Assembly: GCA_944387755.1 (NCBI GenBank)
Contig: CALXGC010000133.1
Coordinates: 1 to 6,397, forward strand
Direction: 5' to 3'
DNA: 6,397 bases
From: an uncultured Oscillospiraceae bacterium
Lineage (GTDB): Bacteria; Bacillota_A; Clostridia; Oscillospirales; Oscillospiraceae
The position numbers were made by a program, and so were the translations under genes. Positions 6,301 through 6,397 of this stretch are shown here, in pieces; positions within the stretch are counted from its first letter, which is position 1; the number at the start of each line of letters is the position of its first letter. The notes beneath the pieces are model-generated. The model had not been told where the DNA came from. It did no database searches and worked only from the letters and a program-made list of their open reading frames with translations.

Positions 6301-6397
6301 AACCCCCTGGGCGTGCCCTCCCGTATGAACATCGGTCAGGTGCTGGAGGTCCATCTGGGCTACGCCGCCAAGACCCTGGGCTGGAAGGTGGCCACCC
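3358..6397 (+). CDS. rpoB: DNA-directed RNA polymerase beta subunit (3' truncated by window edge)
   Basis: Codons 1-1013 of the beta subunit of core RNA polymerase; roughly the last 150-250 residues lie outside the window. The protein is colinear with B. subtilis RpoB: '[15 protein letters not shown]' (25-39), '[20 protein letters not shown]' (112-131), 'VSQITRSPG' (135-143), '[12 protein letters not shown]' (423-434), the rifampicin pocket (487-518), '[16 protein letters not shown]' (537-552), '[19 protein letters not shown]' (668-686), '[10 protein letters not shown]' (792-801; acidic pair E796/D797 near the active centre) and '[16 protein letters not shown]' (942-957; K948 and K956 correspond to E. 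coli K1065 and K1073). The large lineage-specific insertions of E. coli RpoB are absent. Rifampicin-contact residues matching E. coli Q513, D516, H526 and S531 are wild type (Q493, D496, H506, S511), but E. coli Q510 is Pro490. Codon use is strongly biased to G/C-ending codons. It is driven by its own promoter; rpoC would be expected next, outside the window. Confidence 0.98.
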   Translation, partial: MVVKDVMYGKTKRKSFARYQEIQDMPNLLEVQKKSYQWFLDTGLREVFRDVDAITDYAGNLELSFIDYSMDEKPKYDVEECKARDATYAAPIKVKVRLRNKETEEITDQELFMGDFPIMTNSGTFVINGAERVIVSQITRSPGMYYKDLRDKADNHTYTTTVIPYRGAWLEYETDLSDVFYVRIDKNRKLPITCLIRAVGPRTDAEILELFGEDERILATLEKDPCKTYEDAMLEIYRKLRPGEPPTLDSAETLLNATFYDPRRYDLSMVGRYKFNKKMALWTRLSGHTLAAPVADPLTGEIIAEAGETLTRERARELCSRGVNEAVLDVDGKQVKAFSNGMVDMKTFVDFDPESCGITEMVSFPVLCQLLDRREAEGLSSEDFQDLVKANVDALVPKHITQADIMASINYLNCLAHGMGTEDDIDHLGNRRLRCVGELIQNQFRIGFSRMERVIRERMTTQDLDVVTPQSLINIRPVTAAIKEFFGSSPLSQFMDQTNPLAELTHKRRLSALGPGGLSRDRASFDVRDVHYSHYGRLCPIETPEGPNIGLISYLASYAQINRYGFIETPYRRVERILDEHGKCVAAKVTDEIRYMTADEEDEYTICQATEPVDENNCFVNERITCRRRSEIISVDRSLVDYVDISPKMMVSIATAMIPFLQNDDANRALMGANMQRQAVPLLRPEAPIVATGQEYKNCIDSEVAILAEGPGTVTKVSARYITVKYDSGETKDYRLTKYLRSNHGTCINQRPIVNVGQRVDFQDVLADGPSTDRGEIALGRNILMGFMTWEGYNYEDAVLLNERMVRDDVFTSIHIEEYELEARDTKLGPETITRDIPNVGEDALRDLDEHGIIRIGAEVHAGDYLVGKVAPKGEAEATAEEKLLRAIFGEKAREVRDTSLKVPHGESGTIVDVKIFTRENGDELGPGVNQCVRVYIAQKRKISVGDKMAGRHGNKGVVSRILPQEDMPFLPDGTPLDIVLNPLGVPSRMNIGQVLEVHLGYAAKTLGWKVAT

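Noticed and set aside
3265..6354. 1029-codon open frame on the minus strand opposite rpoB
   Set aside because: Composition is extreme (Gly, Val, His, Ala, Leu) as expected from the complement of rpoB with strong third-position G/C bias. The plus-strand RpoB is unambiguous, so the long antisense frame is an artefact despite its length.

Overview
The window looks like chromosomal DNA from a fairly GC-rich member of the Clostridia. An Oscillospiraceae-type gut anaerobe (Flavonifractor/Oscillibacter-like) would fit. This rests on a Bacillota-type RpoB without the large insertions of E. coli RpoB, AGGAGG-type ribosome binding sites, textbook TTGACA/TATAAT promoters, strong G/C preference at third codon positions in rpoB, and AT-rich intergenic DNA. 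The genus is an inference.

Layout. (1) Positions 1-361, minus strand: the first 120 codons of a gene resembling the M29/AmpS-like aminopeptidase family, running off the left edge. (2) 425-1723, minus strand: a complete SDF/DAACS-family (GltP-like) symporter of 432 aa, 63 bp upstream of gene 1 and probably in the same operon. (3) 1724-2040: an AT-rich divergent intergenic region. It holds a plausible promoter for each flanking gene, a perfect 12-bp palindrome just downstream of the symporter promoter, and a 29-bp imperfect dyad with a T-N11-A core about 72 bp upstream of the inferred start of the regulator transcript. (4) 2041-3012, plus strand: a complete LysR-type regulator of 323 aa, closed by a perfect 16-bp-stem intrinsic terminator. 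(5) 3013-3357: the terminator, then a near-consensus extended -10 promoter and a leader of about 240 nt with several potential hairpins. (6) 3358-6397, plus strand: the first 1013 codons of rpoB, cut by the right edge.

Regions 1-4 form a small divergent module: a LysR-type regulator facing a transporter plus hydrolase-like operon. This is a common layout for uptake and use of an amino acid, peptide or carboxylate. Regions 5-6 are a separate housekeeping unit with its own strong promoter. No mobile element, CRISPR array, tRNA or rRNA was seen. The most unusual points are non-canonical ligand and cation residues in the symporter, the operator-like dyads in the divergent region, and the structured leader in front of an rpoB gene whose upstream neighbour is not rplL. 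I do not see convincing evidence for a wholly new system.
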